Part shown: piece after piece, positions 17,350 through 25,672 of the stretch
Position numbering within the stretch: the stretch's first letter is position 1
How the letters are laid out: every line of letters begins with the position of its first letter
Source of the DNA: Arthrobacter silviterrae
GTDB lineage: Bacteria > Actinomycetota > Actinomycetes > Actinomycetales > Micrococcaceae
DNA: 64,000 bases
Assembly (NCBI RefSeq): GCF_011045165.1
Contig: NZ_JAAKZI010000004.1
Location: 98,383 to 162,382, forward strand
Reading direction: 5' to 3'
Program-made: the position numbers and the translations under genes
Notes under the pieces: model-generated
Told to the model about the DNA's origin: nothing
The model's input: only the letters and a program-made list of their open reading frames with translations
Databases searched by the model: none

Positions 17350-17377
17350 TGAACCTTGTGCGGCCGCAGTGCGTCAT
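17350..17377 (+). promoter_or_regulatory. ECF-type promoter for the DUF2231 gene
   Basis: TGAACC (17350-17355), 16 nt, then CGTCAT (17372-17377), about 66 nt before the ATG at 17444. It matches the divergent promoter of the sigma operon in both boxes and in spacer length. Confidence 0.6.
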
Positions 17378-17443
17378 TTGTTTGTGGGTTCCATGCAGAG
17401 GGACCCATGCGACCCAAACCCAATCACTGCCCGGGGCGATCCC

Positions 17444-17929
17444 ATGAACTATGAATTCGACGGCCTTCCACTGCACATCCTCCTGGTCCACGCCGTGGTG
17501 GTGATGCTTCCGCTGGCTGCCCTGTGCACCGCAGCAACAATGACGTGGCCATGGGCCCGGCGCCGGCTGGGGCTGGCCACGCCGGTGTTGGGCCTGCTCA
17601 CGCCTGCCCTGGTCATTCTTACCCAGCGCGCAGGGGAGTGGCTGCTGGTGCGGGTGGCGAACACTCCCGCCATCGTGGCCCACGCCAACGACGGCCGGAC
17701 ACTGCTGCCGTGGGCCTGGGCTCTCTGCGGGGCATCAGTCGCGGCATGGCTCTGGCACCGCCTGTCGGTGCCGCAACTTCTGGCCCGGAAGATCGGCCGG
17801 CGCTTGGGCTGGGCCGCAACCTTCGTGCTGGCGGCAGCTGTGCTCTTCGCCTGCGCCGGCGTGCTCGCGGACGTGGCCATCATCGGGGAGGCCGGCTCCC
17901 GCGCTGTCTGGGGAGGGGTGCTCGGCTGA
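17444..17929 (+). CDS. DUF2231 membrane protein
   Basis: A 161-residue integral membrane protein with four hydrophobic segments. The N-terminal motif GLPLHILLVHAVVVMLPLAA is typical of DUF2231; its function is unknown, though redox or haem-related roles have been suggested for relatives. I chose ATG 17444 because the family starts here and the ECF promoter lies upstream; the longer frame from 17369 would begin inside the promoter. The promoter pair suggests it is a direct target of the divergent sigma factor. It ends 32 bp before a bidirectional terminator. Confidence 0.82.
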   Translation: MNYEFDGLPLHILLVHAVVVMLPLAALCTAATMTWPWARRRLGLATPVLGLLTPALVILTQRAGEWLLVRVANTPAIVAHANDGRTLLPWAWALCGASVAAWLWHRLSVPQLLARKIGRRLGWAATFVLAAAVLFACAGVLADVAIIGEAGSRAVWGGVLG

Positions 17930-17960
17930 GGCGCAGCGCCGGGCAGTTCCAGGCAGCAAA

Positions 17961-17996
17961 AAGGCCCGGAAGATCAGTTGTGATCTTCCGGGCCTT
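17961..17996. terminator. Bidirectional intrinsic terminator
   Basis: Perfect 16-bp stem (AAGGCCCGGAAGATCA and its complement) around loop GTTG. On the minus strand it is followed by a T-run, ending tRNA-Leu transcription. On the plus strand it is followed by GTTT and can end the DUF2231 transcript. Confidence 0.88.
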
Positions 17997-18001
17997 GTTT
18001 G

Positions 18002-18084
18002 TGCGCGGAGGGGGACTTGAACCCCCACCCCGTTTCCAGGACTAGCACCTCAAGCTAGCGCGTCTGCCATTCCGCCACCCGCGC
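18002..18084 (-). tRNA. tRNA-Leu (anticodon GAG)
   Basis: An 83-nt class II tRNA. On the minus strand it begins GCGCGGGTGGCGGAATGG, has an anticodon stem CTAGC/GCTAG with loop TTGAGGT (anticodon GAG), a short variable arm, the T-arm GGTTCAAGTCC and discriminator A. The acceptor stem pairs over seven positions with one G-T. CCA is not encoded, since CAA follows. It reads CUC/CUU codons. Confidence 0.95.
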
Positions 18085-18149
18085 AGGTGATTGCGGGAGC
18101 ACTCTTCTTCCTTTCGGAGGAATCGTTGGCTCCCGAAGCAGCGAGAAAT

Positions 18150-18177
18150 ACGATAGCACAGCTTTTACGGGAAACAA
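18150..18177 (-). promoter_or_regulatory. Promoter of tRNA-Leu
   Basis: On the minus strand TTGTTT (-35), 16 nt and TATCGT (-10), placing the start of transcription near 18143, about 59 nt before the mature tRNA. Confidence 0.5.
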
Positions 18178-18237
18178 CAATCGGGTAATTCACGGCCGGC
18201 GAAGGGTGCGGCCACTGCTCGCTTCGCGCTGCGGCGG

Positions 18238-18243
18238 TAGGCT
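18238..18243 (+). promoter_or_regulatory. TAGGCT -10 box of the M20 peptidase gene
   Basis: TAGGCT is the commonest -10 sequence in this window. Here it is 34 nt before the GTG start, so this transcript should carry a short leader with the AAGGAG ribosome site at 18265-18270. Confidence 0.5.
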
Positions 18244-18277
18244 GGGATGGACGCCAAAATCCATAAGGAGCCAATCC

Positions 18278-19582
18278 GTGAACACCCTCCGGGCCGAAGA
18301 CGAAGTCGTCGGCATCTGCCAGGATCTCATCCGCTTTGACACCACCAACTTTGGCACGAATGAGGGGCCGGGGGAGCGGGCCGCCGCCGAACACGTGGCC
18401 GCCCTCATCTCCGAGGTGGGGCTGTCCGCAGACCTCTACGAGTCGGCACCTGGCCGGGCCAACGTGGTGACGCGCCTGGAAGGCAGCGACCCGTCGCTGC
18501 CTTCCCTCGTGGTGCATGGGCACCTTGACGTGGTCCCCGCACTGGCCCACGAGTGGAGCGTCGATCCGTTCGGGGCCGAGGAGAAGGACGGCCTGATCTG
18601 GGGCCGCGGAGCCGTGGACATGAAGGACATGGATGCCATGATCCTTTCAGTCATGCGGTCGATGGCCCGGGACGGCCGCAAGCCCCGGCGTGACATCATC
18701 TTCGCGTTCTTCGCCGACGAAGAGGCGGGCGGCACCTACGGCGCCCGCTGGTCGGTGGACAACCGCAGGGACCTCTTCGACGGCGCCACCGAGGCAATTT
18801 CGGAGGTTGGCGGCTTCTCCGCCGACATCGGCGGCAAGCGGGCCTACCTGCTCCAAACCGCGGAAAAGGGCCTGGCCTGGCTCCGCCTCACCGCCCACGG
18901 ACGCGCCGGGCATGGCTCCCAAATCAACACAGACAACGCCGTGACCCGCCTCGCCCAGGCAGTTACACGGATCGGCGGCCACCAGTGGCCCATCGAGTAC
19001 ACGGCCACCACCCGCCAGTTCCTGGAAGGCGTCTCGGAACTGACCGGCGTCGAATTTGATGAAGGGAACCCGCAGGCTTTGCTGGACCAGTTGGGCACCG
19101 TAGCCCGGTTTGTGGGCGCCACACTGCAAAACACGGCGAACCCCACGCTGCTCTCCGGTGGCTACAAGGCCAACGTGATTCCGGGCACAGCGGAGGCGCT
19201 CATCGACGTGCGCACGCTCCCCGGCCGCCACGAGGAAGTCCTGGAACTGGTCCGCGAGCTCGCCGGCACCGGAGTTGCTGTGACTGTCGAACATGACGAC
19301 GTGGCCCTCGAAACGGCGTTTGCCGGCAACCTGGTGGATGCCATGGTGGACGCCCTGAACGCGGAGGATCCGGGCGCCAAGGTCCTGCCGTACACGCTCT
19401 CCGGCGGCACCGACAACAAGTCCCTCTCCCGTCTGGGCATCACCGGCTACGGCTTTGCCCCGCTGCAGCTGCCACCGGAGCTCGACTTCACCGGCATGTT
19501 CCACGGCGTGGACGAGCGCGTGCCCACCGAGTCGCTGAAATTTGGCGCGCGCGTGCTGGACAGGCTCCTCACCAACTACTAA
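18278..19582 (+). CDS. M20 family metallopeptidase / dipeptidase
   Basis: A 434-residue di-zinc hydrolase of the M20/ArgE-DapE group that cleaves small peptide or acyl-amino acid bonds. Metal-site motifs are VVHGHLDVVPA (His, Asp), GRGAVDMKDMDA, FADEEAGG (Glu-Glu) and the terminal FHGVDERV (His). The GTG start at 18278 follows AAGGAG by 7 nt; the longer frame begins upstream of the -10 box and is rejected. It is followed 9 bp later by an acyl-CoA dehydrogenase gene, so the two may form an operon. The substrate is not predictable. Confidence 0.9.
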   Translation: MNTLRAEDEVVGICQDLIRFDTTNFGTNEGPGERAAAEHVAALISEVGLSADLYESAPGRANVVTRLEGSDPSLPSLVVHGHLDVVPALAHEWSVDPFGAEEKDGLIWGRGAVDMKDMDAMILSVMRSMARDGRKPRRDIIFAFFADEEAGGTYGARWSVDNRRDLFDGATEAISEVGGFSADIGGKRAYLLQTAEKGLAWLRLTAHGRAGHGSQINTDNAVTRLAQAVTRIGGHQWPIEYTATTRQFLEGVSELTGVEFDEGNPQALLDQLGTVARFVGATLQNTANPTLLSGGYKANVIPGTAEALIDVRTLPGRHEEVLELVRELAGTGVAVTVEHDDVALETAFAGNLVDAMVDALNAEDPGAKVLPYTLSGGTDNKSLSRLGITGYGFAPLQLPPELDFTGMFHGVDERVPTESLKFGARVLDRLLTNY

Positions 19583-19591
19583 GGAACGGCC

Positions 19592-20746
19592 ATGACCGAG
19601 CTCAATGAACTGCTGCCCGACGCGCTGCTCGAGCGCTTCCGCGACCGCGCGAAGGGCTATGACGAGCGCAACGAGTTTTTCCACGAGGACCTGGCCGAGC
19701 TGAAGGCCCGGGGCTACCTGGGCATGTTTGCCTCCGAGGACGACGGCGGACTCGGGTTTGGACTGGAACAGGCGGCCCGGGCGCAACGCCGGCTGGCGAC
19801 GGCAGCGCCCGCCACGGCCCTGGCAGTCAACATGCACCTGGTGTGGACCGGCGTCGCGCATCTTTTGCATGAACGCGGCGATGATTCCCTGCAGTATGTT
19901 CTGGCAGAGGCAGTGGCAGGGGAAGTGTTTGCCTTTGGCAACTCCGAGGCAGGCAACGACTCGGTGCTCTTCGACTCGAACACCGAGGCCCGCCCGCTGC
20001 CCTGCGGCGCATATTCCTTCACGGGCACCAAGATCTTCACCTCGCTGTCGCCGGCCTGGACCAGGCTGGGCATCTTCGGCAAGGACACGACGGGGGAGGC
20101 GCCGGAACTAGTCCACGCCTTCATCACCCGGGAAACGCCCGGCTACACCATCAAGGACGACTGGAACACGCTGGGCATGCGCGCCAGCCAGTCCAACACC
20201 ACCGTGCTCGACGGCGTTGTGGCCCCGGCAGAGCGGGTTTTCCGCAAGCTTCCCGTGGGACCCAATGCCGACCCGCTGATCTTTGCCATTTTTGCCTGCT
20301 TTGAAACGCTCCTGGCGGCCGTTTACACGGGCATTGGTGAACGGGCCCTGCAGATCGGCGTGGACACCGTGCAGCTGCGGAGGTCCAAGAAGACGGGAAA
20401 GGCCTACTCCCAGGACCCGGACATTCGCTGGCGGATTGCCGATGCCGCCATCGCGATGGACGGGCTCTACCCGCAGCTCGACGCCGTGGCCAGGGACATT
20501 GACGCCCTGGCCAACCACGGCGCGCAGTGGTTCCCGCAAATGGTCGGGCTCAAGATTCGCGCCACGGAAACCGCGAGGACAGTCGTGGACCTCATGATCC
20601 GCGTCTCCGGAGGCGGCAGCTACTTTGCCGGGAATGAACTGGGGCGGCTGTACCGCGATGTGCTGGCCGGGATTTTCCATCCCTCGGACGACGAGTCCGC
20701 GCACGGAACCGTGGCCAACGCGTGGCTGGGACCGGTCGAGGACTAA
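19592..20746 (+). CDS. Acyl-CoA dehydrogenase family protein
   Basis: A 384-residue protein with the full acyl-CoA dehydrogenase fold: an N-terminal helical domain, a central FAD-binding beta-domain (FGNSEAGNDS, then AYSFTGTKIFTSLSPAW) and a C-terminal helical domain. The normal length is 380-400 residues. The position of the catalytic glutamate is not obvious, so the substrate class is left open. ATG 19592 lies 9 bp after the peptidase stop and follows AAGGAACGG. The stop overlaps that of the convergent DUF5703-like gene. Confidence 0.85.
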   Translation: MTELNELLPDALLERFRDRAKGYDERNEFFHEDLAELKARGYLGMFASEDDGGLGFGLEQAARAQRRLATAAPATALAVNMHLVWTGVAHLLHERGDDSLQYVLAEAVAGEVFAFGNSEAGNDSVLFDSNTEARPLPCGAYSFTGTKIFTSLSPAWTRLGIFGKDTTGEAPELVHAFITRETPGYTIKDDWNTLGMRASQSNTTVLDGVVAPAERVFRKLPVGPNADPLIFAIFACFETLLAAVYTGIGERALQIGVDTVQLRRSKKTGKAYSQDPDIRWRIADAAIAMDGLYPQLDAVARDIDALANHGAQWFPQMVGLKIRATETARTVVDLMIRVSGGGSYFAGNELGRLYRDVLAGIFHPSDDESAHGTVANAWLGPVED

Positions 20747-20982
20747 AAGACGTCCAGCGTGCGCTCCACGCGAAACACCCTGCGGCGCAGCCAGTATTGC
20801 CGGCTGCCCCCGATGTAGAGCCGGGTCCGTTCCAGTTCCCACTTGCCGTACTCGGCGTGTTCACGCAGACGCTGGTAGGCCACCGGTACGGGCTCGTCCG
20901 GGCGCACGGACAGGATCAGGTACTCGTACTGCCGGTGTGGTGCTCCCGCGCCGGTGCGCGCGGGCCTGAGAACTTCCTTCAT
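20743..20982 (-). CDS. DUF5703-like small protein
   Basis: A 79-residue basic protein of unknown function. It contains QYEYLILSVRPDE and ELERTRLYIGGSRQYWLRRR, typical of small conserved actinobacterial proteins annotated DUF5703. I chose ATG 20982 because GGAGG lies just upstream and the family begins near here; the upstream extension reads through the promoter of the divergent gene. Its stop codon overlaps that of the convergent acyl-CoA dehydrogenase gene. Confidence 0.7.
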   Translation of the reverse strand: MKEVLRPARTGAGAPHRQYEYLILSVRPDEPVPVAYQRLREHAEYGKWELERTRLYIGGSRQYWLRRRVFRVERTLDVF

Positions 20983-21080
20983 GGCCCTCCATTCCGCCCT
21001 GTTTGGGCTGAAGCTGTTCCCACCATTAAAGCTACCCCCGGAACGGTCGAAAAGGTCTTTCAAGTTGGGGGACACACTGG

Positions 21081-21096
21081 TAGCGTCAAACGCATG
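21081..21096 (+). promoter_or_regulatory. TAGCGT -10 box 7 nt before small acidic ORF
   Basis: TAGCGT (21081-21086), 7 nt, ATG 21094. Predicted leaderless mRNA. Confidence 0.5.
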
Positions 21097-21366
21097 AGCA
21101 TTGATCCCCGCGCAGCATTGAATGCCCTGACCACCGCCCTGGAGGAACACCTCGTGGCAGCCTCCGCGCGCCGGGGTGACGAAGATCCCATCGTGGAAGC
21201 AACATTCCTGGGCATCATCGACGCCTTTGAAGTGTATGAAGAAGCCCTCTTCGACGCCTTTGAGGAAGTGACCCCTTTGGTCATATATGGCGAGGATGAG
21301 GAGTTTGGCGATGACGACGATTCGGACGAGGACGTCGATGACGACCTCGACCCGATTGACGGCTGA
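21094..21366 (+). CDS. Conserved small acidic protein
   Basis: A 90-residue protein with a helical N-terminal part (MSIDPRAALNALTTALEEHL) and a strongly acidic tail (EDEEFGDDDDSDEDVDDD). Similar small acidic proteins occur across Arthrobacter without a proven function; some carry an old primosomal-protein label that the sequence does not support. ATG 21094 is set by the -10 box 7 nt upstream. It converges with the aldo/keto reductase gene. Confidence 0.7.
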   Translation: MSIDPRAALNALTTALEEHLVAASARRGDEDPIVEATFLGIIDAFEVYEEALFDAFEEVTPLVIYGEDEEFGDDDDSDEDVDDDLDPIDG

Positions 21367-21417
21367 AAGCTGACGGCTGTGGGGTCCTGGCAGGCCCCGG
21401 ACGCCCCATGGACAGTT

Positions 21418-22350
21418 TTACGGGTGCGAGACCTCATCCAGGACTGCTGAGATTTGTTCCGGCAGCGGCTCCAGTGACGACGCCAGGATGCTCTCAAGCT
21501 GGGCAGGTGTGCGCGGTCCCACCACGGCCCCTGCCACGCCCTGCTGGTCCAGCACCCAACTCAATGCCACGTCCAAAGGGGCGCGGCCCAGCCCCTTGGC
21601 GGCAGTCACCAACGCCTCCGTGATGCGGCTGGGGCGGCCCTTGAGGTACGGCTCCACGTAGCTGCCCATGGCTTCGCTGGCGCCGCGGGAATCTGCAGGA
21701 ATCTGCCCCCGGTACTTCCCCGTGAGCACGCCGCGGCCCAGGGGCGCCCAGCACATCACGCCGCTTCCCACATGTTCCGCTGCGGGAAGCACCTCGCGCT
21801 CAATTCCCCGGGACAACAGTGAGTATTCCACCTGGTTTGCCACCAGGGCCGTGTCGGACAGGGTCGCGGCCCGGGCCAATTGCCAGCCGCTGTAGTTGGA
21901 TACGCCCGCGTACCTGGCCCGGCCTGTGGAGACAGCCAGGTCCAAGGCGCTCAAGGTTTCCTCCAAGGGAACATTCTCATCCCAAATGTGCGCGAGCCAC
22001 AGGTCCAGGTGGTCGGTGCCAAGCCTGGCCAGGGTGGCGTCCAGGCTGGCAAGCATTGCGCGGCGGGAGGTGTCCACCATGCGCTTGCCGTTGCGGTGGC
22101 TGACCCCGGCCTTGGAAACCAGCACCACGTCGCTGCGCGGCACCACGTCCCCAAGCAGTTCACCCAGGATCGCCTCGCTGCGCCCCTCAACGTAACTCAC
22201 CGCCGTATCAACAGTGGTTCCGCCGGCTTCCATGAAGGTGCACAGCTGCTCCTTGGCGGCCTCTTCGTCGGTTTCCCTGCCCCAGGTCATGGTTCCCAAG
22301 GCCAGTGCCGAAACCCGCAGTCCGCTGGTGCCCACGAATCGTTGTTCCAT
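21418..22350 (-). CDS. Aldo/keto reductase
   Basis: A 310-residue NADPH-dependent reductase with a TIM-barrel fold. The start LGTMTWG, the catalytic Asp-Tyr-Lys-His set ([27 protein letters not shown]) and cofactor site [12 protein letters not shown] are in order. The expected catalytic histidine position reads LWLAHIWD, as in many bacterial members. I chose ATG 22350 because a TAAGCT box lies 7 nt upstream; the 432-residue longer frame runs over the uppP gene and is not credible. The substrate is unknown. It is divergent from uppP. Confidence 0.9.
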   Translation of the reverse strand: MEQRFVGTSGLRVSALALGTMTWGRETDEEAAKEQLCTFMEAGGTTVDTAVSYVEGRSEAILGELLGDVVPRSDVVLVSKAGVSHRNGKRMVDTSRRAMLASLDATLARLGTDHLDLWLAHIWDENVPLEETLSALDLAVSTGRARYAGVSNYSGWQLARAATLSDTALVANQVEYSLLSRGIEREVLPAAEHVGSGVMCWAPLGRGVLTGKYRGQIPADSRGASEAMGSYVEPYLKGRPSRITEALVTAAKGLGRAPLDVALSWVLDQQGVAGAVVGPRTPAQLESILASSLEPLPEQISAVLDEVSHP

Positions 22351-22363
22351 AACTGCAAGCTTA
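22348..22363 (-). promoter_or_regulatory. TAAGCT -10 box 7 nt before aldo/keto reductase ATG
   Basis: On the minus strand TAAGCT (22363-22358), 7 nt, ATG 22350. Predicted leaderless mRNA. Confidence 0.55.
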
Positions 22364-22422
22364 CGGGGCCGCGGGAGGTGCATTTTTCGGCGTGGCCGAC
22401 GTTGGCCGCAGCGATCATGCCA

Positions 22423-22438
22423 TAGGCTAAGCCCCGTG
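22423..22438 (+). promoter_or_regulatory. TAGGCT -10 box 7 nt before uppP GTG
   Basis: TAGGCT (22423-22428), 7 nt, GTG 22436. Predicted leaderless mRNA; decides the start against the longer frame from 22214. Confidence 0.6.
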
Positions 22439-23272
22439 AACTGGTTCGAAGCGGCCTTCCTGGGCCTCATCCAAGGCTTGACAGAATTCCTCCCCATCTC
22501 CTCCAGCGCCCACCTTTTTGTGGTGGGCAAGTTCCTGCCGTCCGGCGAGGACCCCGGTGCTGCATTCACTGCCGTGAGCCAGCTGGGCACGGAGGCCGCC
22601 GTCGTCGTCTTTTTCTGGCGTGACATTGTCCGGATCATCGGGGCCTGGTACCAATCCCTCCGGGGCAAGGTGCCCCGGAATGACCCGGACGCCCGCATGG
22701 GCTGGCTGGTCATCATTGGCAGCGTGCCGATAGCACTCCTCGGCGTGGTGTTCCAGCACTACATCGAAACCTCGCTGCGAAACCTGTGGATTGTGGCCAC
22801 AACGCTCATTGTGTTTGGCCTGATCCTGGCCGTGGCTGACGCCGTTGCCCCCCAGCAGCGGGAGCTCAAAGACCTGACATACAAGCACGGCATCCTGTAT
22901 GGCCTGGCCCAGGCCCTGGCCCTCATTCCGGGCGTCTCCCGCTCCGGCGGCACCATCACGGCCGGCCTGCTCATGGGATATACCCGTGAAGCCGCCGCCC
23001 GCTATTCGTTCCTGCTGGCCATCCCGGCAGTGTTTGGCAGCGGCTTCTATGAGCTGTACAAGATTTTCGGCAAGCACGAAGGCTCCCAGGGGCCGTTTGG
23101 GCTCGGGCAGACAGCCCTGGCCACCGTCATCGCATTTGTTGTGGGATATCTCATCATCGGCTGGTTCCTGAAGTTCATCTCCACCAAGAGCTTCCGCCCG
23201 TTCGTCTGGTACCGCATCGCCTTGGGACTGGCCCTCTACATGCTGCTCGGCTTCGGGATCATCACGGCATAA
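22436..23272 (+). CDS. uppP: Undecaprenyl-diphosphate phosphatase
   Basis: A 278-residue polytopic membrane enzyme that dephosphorylates undecaprenyl diphosphate to recycle the lipid carrier of peptidoglycan synthesis; it also confers bacitracin tolerance. The two signature regions are present: [15 protein letters not shown] near residue 13 and [20 protein letters not shown] near residue 160. Length and about eight membrane segments are normal. The GTG start is set by the -10 box. The stop is followed by a long hairpin before mshC. Confidence 0.95.
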   Translation: MNWFEAAFLGLIQGLTEFLPISSSAHLFVVGKFLPSGEDPGAAFTAVSQLGTEAAVVVFFWRDIVRIIGAWYQSLRGKVPRNDPDARMGWLVIIGSVPIALLGVVFQHYIETSLRNLWIVATTLIVFGLILAVADAVAPQQRELKDLTYKHGILYGLAQALALIPGVSRSGGTITAGLLMGYTREAAARYSFLLAIPAVFGSGFYELYKIFGKHEGSQGPFGLGQTALATVIAFVVGYLIIGWFLKFISTKSFRPFVWYRIALGLALYMLLGFGIITA

Positions 23273-23290
23273 GGCAAGGAGGACGCTAGC

Positions 23291-23346
23291 GCCTAACGCC
23301 CTCCCCAAGCTCGCTGCGCTCGCTTGGGGCCCCTCGGGCGTTAGGC
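23291..23346. repeat. Long two-part hairpin between uppP and mshC
   Basis: Outer arms GCCTAACGCCC (23291-23301) and the exact complement (23336-23346) enclose inner arms CCCCAAGC (23303-23310) and GCTTGGGG (23322-23329) with an 11-nt loop. The right arm contains the TAGGC of the mshC -10 box. There is no T-run. It could end uppP transcription or modulate mshC. Confidence 0.7.
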
Positions 23347-23357
23347 TTAGTCCCGTG
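23342..23357 (+). promoter_or_regulatory. TAGGCT -10 box 7 nt before mshC GTG
   Basis: TAGGCT (23342-23347), 7 nt, GTG 23355. The box overlaps the last bases of the upstream hairpin. Predicted leaderless mRNA. Confidence 0.55.
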
Positions 23358-24650
23358 AAAACTTGGAAGTCCCGCCCTGTTCCTGAACTCCCCGGCACCA
23401 TGCCGGCAATGTTCCTGCATGAAACCACCCAGAACCGTGTCACAGCGCTGCCTGACGCAGAGTCGGCCAGTCTCTATGTATGCGGCATCACCCCCTACGA
23501 CGCCACCCACATGGGCCACGCGGCCACCTATGTGGCCTTTGACCTGCTGAACCGGGCCTGGCGCGACGCCGGGCGCACGGTGGCCTACGTCCAGAACGTA
23601 ACGGACGTGGACGATCCCCTGCTGGAGCGCGCCATTCGCGACGGCGTCGACTGGCGTGAACTGGCGGCTCAGCAAACAGCTTTGTTCCAGGCGGACATGG
23701 AAGCGCTCAATGTCATTGCGCCCGACCAGTACATTGGCGCCGTCGAGGCCATCGGGTGGATTGTGCCGCAGATCCAGTCATTGGTGGATGCGGGCCTGGC
23801 CTACAGCGTTCCCGGCACCGGCGGCGAGCCCGACGGCGACATCTACTTCTCCGTCGACGCTGCCTCGGCGGCACCCCACGGCGACAGCATCGACGGCCCG
23901 TGGTGGCTGGGCCAGGTCTCCGGACTCACGGCGGAAGAGATGCTTCCCGTCTTTGCAGAGCGCGGCGGAGACCCGGACCGCCCCGGCAAGCGCAACCCGC
24001 TCGACGCCCTGCTGTGGCGCGTGGCCCGCGACGGCGAGCCGCACTGGGACGGGGCGGCCCTGGGCCAAGGCCGCCCCGGATGGCACATTGAATGCACCGT
24101 CATCGCCCAGCGCTTCCTGCCGGAGCCCTTCACCGTACAGGGCGGCGGCTCAGACCTGATCTTCCCCCACCATGAAATGGGTGCCGGACACGCCTTCGCG
24201 CTCAGCCACGTCCAAATGGCCCAGCACTACGCACACACGGGCATGGTGGGCCTGGACGGGGAAAAGATGAGCAAGTCGCTCGGCAACCTGGTCCTGGTCT
24301 CCAAGCTCAGGGCCGACGGCGTGGAACCGGCGGCCATCCGCCTGGCCATCCTCGCCAACCACTACCGCTCCGACTGGAGCTGGACGGATTCGCTGCTCAG
24401 CAACGCCCAGCACCAGCTCTCGCTGTGGCGCAAGGCCGTGGGCCAGGCACCCGAAGGCAGCGCCACCGCGCTGCTGGCCGAGGTACGGGCCGCGCTGGCA
24501 GCCGACCTTGACGCACCCAGGGCGCTGGCCGCCGTCGACCATTGGGCACAGCAGGCCCTCTCAGCAGCTCCGGGGGCGCCGGAACCGTCGGGGCGTGACG
24601 AGGCGCTGGTTTCTGATGCAGTTGAGGCCCTCCTCGGCGTGGAGCTGTAG
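23355..24650 (+). CDS. mshC: L-cysteine:1D-myo-inositol 2-amino-2-deoxy-alpha-D-glucopyranoside ligase
   Basis: A 431-residue ATP-dependent ligase that joins cysteine to GlcN-inositol in mycothiol synthesis. It is a cysteinyl-tRNA synthetase paralogue lacking the tRNA-binding C-terminal domain. The zinc ligand region [16 protein letters not shown], the second zinc cysteine in [19 protein letters not shown] and the KMSKS loop ([10 protein letters not shown]) are intact. The length fits MshC rather than CysS (about 460-470), and the MshC-type N-terminus ([13 protein letters not shown]) is diagnostic. Mycothiol is the main low-molecular thiol of actinobacteria. Confidence 0.95.
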   Translation: MKTWKSRPVPELPGTMPAMFLHETTQNRVTALPDAESASLYVCGITPYDATHMGHAATYVAFDLLNRAWRDAGRTVAYVQNVTDVDDPLLERAIRDGVDWRELAAQQTALFQADMEALNVIAPDQYIGAVEAIGWIVPQIQSLVDAGLAYSVPGTGGEPDGDIYFSVDAASAAPHGDSIDGPWWLGQVSGLTAEEMLPVFAERGGDPDRPGKRNPLDALLWRVARDGEPHWDGAALGQGRPGWHIECTVIAQRFLPEPFTVQGGGSDLIFPHHEMGAGHAFALSHVQMAQHYAHTGMVGLDGEKMSKSLGNLVLVSKLRADGVEPAAIRLAILANHYRSDWSWTDSLLSNAQHQLSLWRKAVGQAPEGSATALLAEVRAALAADLDAPRALAAVDHWAQQALSAAPGAPEPSGRDEALVSDAVEALLGVEL

Positions 24651-24673
24651 CCCCACTACGGCCGCGCAGCTGC

Positions 24674-25564
24674 CTAGGGCTGTTCGCGGCCGCGCCGGCG
24701 CAGGTACCGCTCAAATTCCTTGGCGATTGACTCGCCGGTGGCTTCGGGCAGGTCCTCGGTGTCCTTCGCCTCTTCCAGCTGGCGGACGTAGGCGGCAATT
24801 TCCGGGTCACCCGCCGCCAGCTCGTTGACACCGCGCTCCCACGCGAGGGCGTCGTCGGCCAGTTCTCCCGTGGGCAGGGAAACCTGCAGGAAATCCTCAA
24901 TGCGATTCAGCAGGGCCAACTCCGCCTTGGGGGATGGCGCCTGGGCCACGTAGTGGGGCACGGCCGCCCAGAGCGACACCGTGGGCAGCCCGGCCAGCAA
25001 TGCCAGCTCGTTCAGCACTCCCACAATGCCGATGGGGCCTTCATACTCCGAGGCTTCCAGCTCCAAGCGCTCGCGCAGCTCGGCATCGTCGCAGGTGGCT
25101 GTGACGGGGATGGGCCGGGAGTGGGGCACGTCCGCCAGCAAGGCGCCCACCAGCAGGACGTAGTTGACATCAAGTGCGGCTGCACGGGCCAGGAGTTCGG
25201 CCGTGTACGCCCGCCAGCGGTAGGAGGGCTCCACGCCGTGGACAAAGATGACATCAACGGCGGTGCCGGGAATGGTGGCCTTGGCGATCTTCGTCACAGG
25301 CCACTTGATCTTGCGGGCGCCTGTGGGAGTTTGGCGCACTTCGGGGCGGGTGAACTGGAAGTCGTAGTAATCGTCAGGCTCGATGACGGCCACCCGCTTG
25401 GCGCCCCAGAGCCGGTGCAGGTACTTCAGCGCATCGCTGGCCGCCTCCCCGGCGTCGTTCCAGCCCTCGAAGGCCGCCAGCAGCACCGTGACACGCTCGT
25501 CCCCGGCCGCCGGCTCCAGCAGGTGCCGGCTCTCGCTTGCTTTCCCATCGTTGTCACTGCTCAC
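24674..25564 (-). CDS. PAC2 family protein
   Basis: A 296-residue protein of the PAC2 family (proteasome assembly chaperone 2 fold). Typical stretches include AAFEGWNDAGEAASDAL near residue 32, VIFVHGVEPSYRWRAY near 105 and IGIVGVLNELALLAGLPTVSLWA near 180. In actinobacteria these proteins are common but their role in proteasome assembly is not established. The GTG start is set by TAGGCT 6 nt upstream. It converges with mshC and is divergent from the HAD gene that heads the proteasome-side gene block. Confidence 0.88.
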   Translation of the reverse strand: MSSDNDGKASESRHLLEPAAGDERVTVLLAAFEGWNDAGEAASDALKYLHRLWGAKRVAVIEPDDYYDFQFTRPEVRQTPTGARKIKWPVTKIAKATIPGTAVDVIFVHGVEPSYRWRAYTAELLARAAALDVNYVLLVGALLADVPHSRPIPVTATCDDAELRERLELEASEYEGPIGIVGVLNELALLAGLPTVSLWAAVPHYVAQAPSPKAELALLNRIEDFLQVSLPTGELADDALAWERGVNELAAGDPEIAAYVRQLEEAKDTEDLPEATGESIAKEFERYLRRRGREQP

Positions 25565-25576
25565 GGCTCAAGCCTA
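25562..25576 (-). promoter_or_regulatory. TAGGCT -10 box 6 nt before PAC2 GTG
   Basis: On the minus strand TAGGCT (25576-25571), 6 nt, GTG 25564. Predicted leaderless mRNA. Confidence 0.6.
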
Positions 25577-25657
25577 CGTCGGGCCGCGAGGTGCGCCACA
25601 GCACCGCGGAAAATTCACCCGGACCGTGGCGCAAAAGTTACGTACAGGCTTCCCCCG

Positions 25658-25672
25658 TAGACTGGGGGCATG
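25658..25672 (+). promoter_or_regulatory. TAGACT -10 box 6 nt before HAD-gene ATG
   Basis: TAGACT (25658-25663), 6 nt (GGGGGC), ATG 25670. Predicted leaderless mRNA, and possibly the first promoter of the block running to helY. Confidence 0.6.

Noticed and set aside
24660..24705. Palindrome GGCCGCG...CGCGGCC between mshC and PAC2 as a terminator
   Set aside because: Only 7 bp, overlaps the PAC2 3' coding end and has no T-run; too weak to call.
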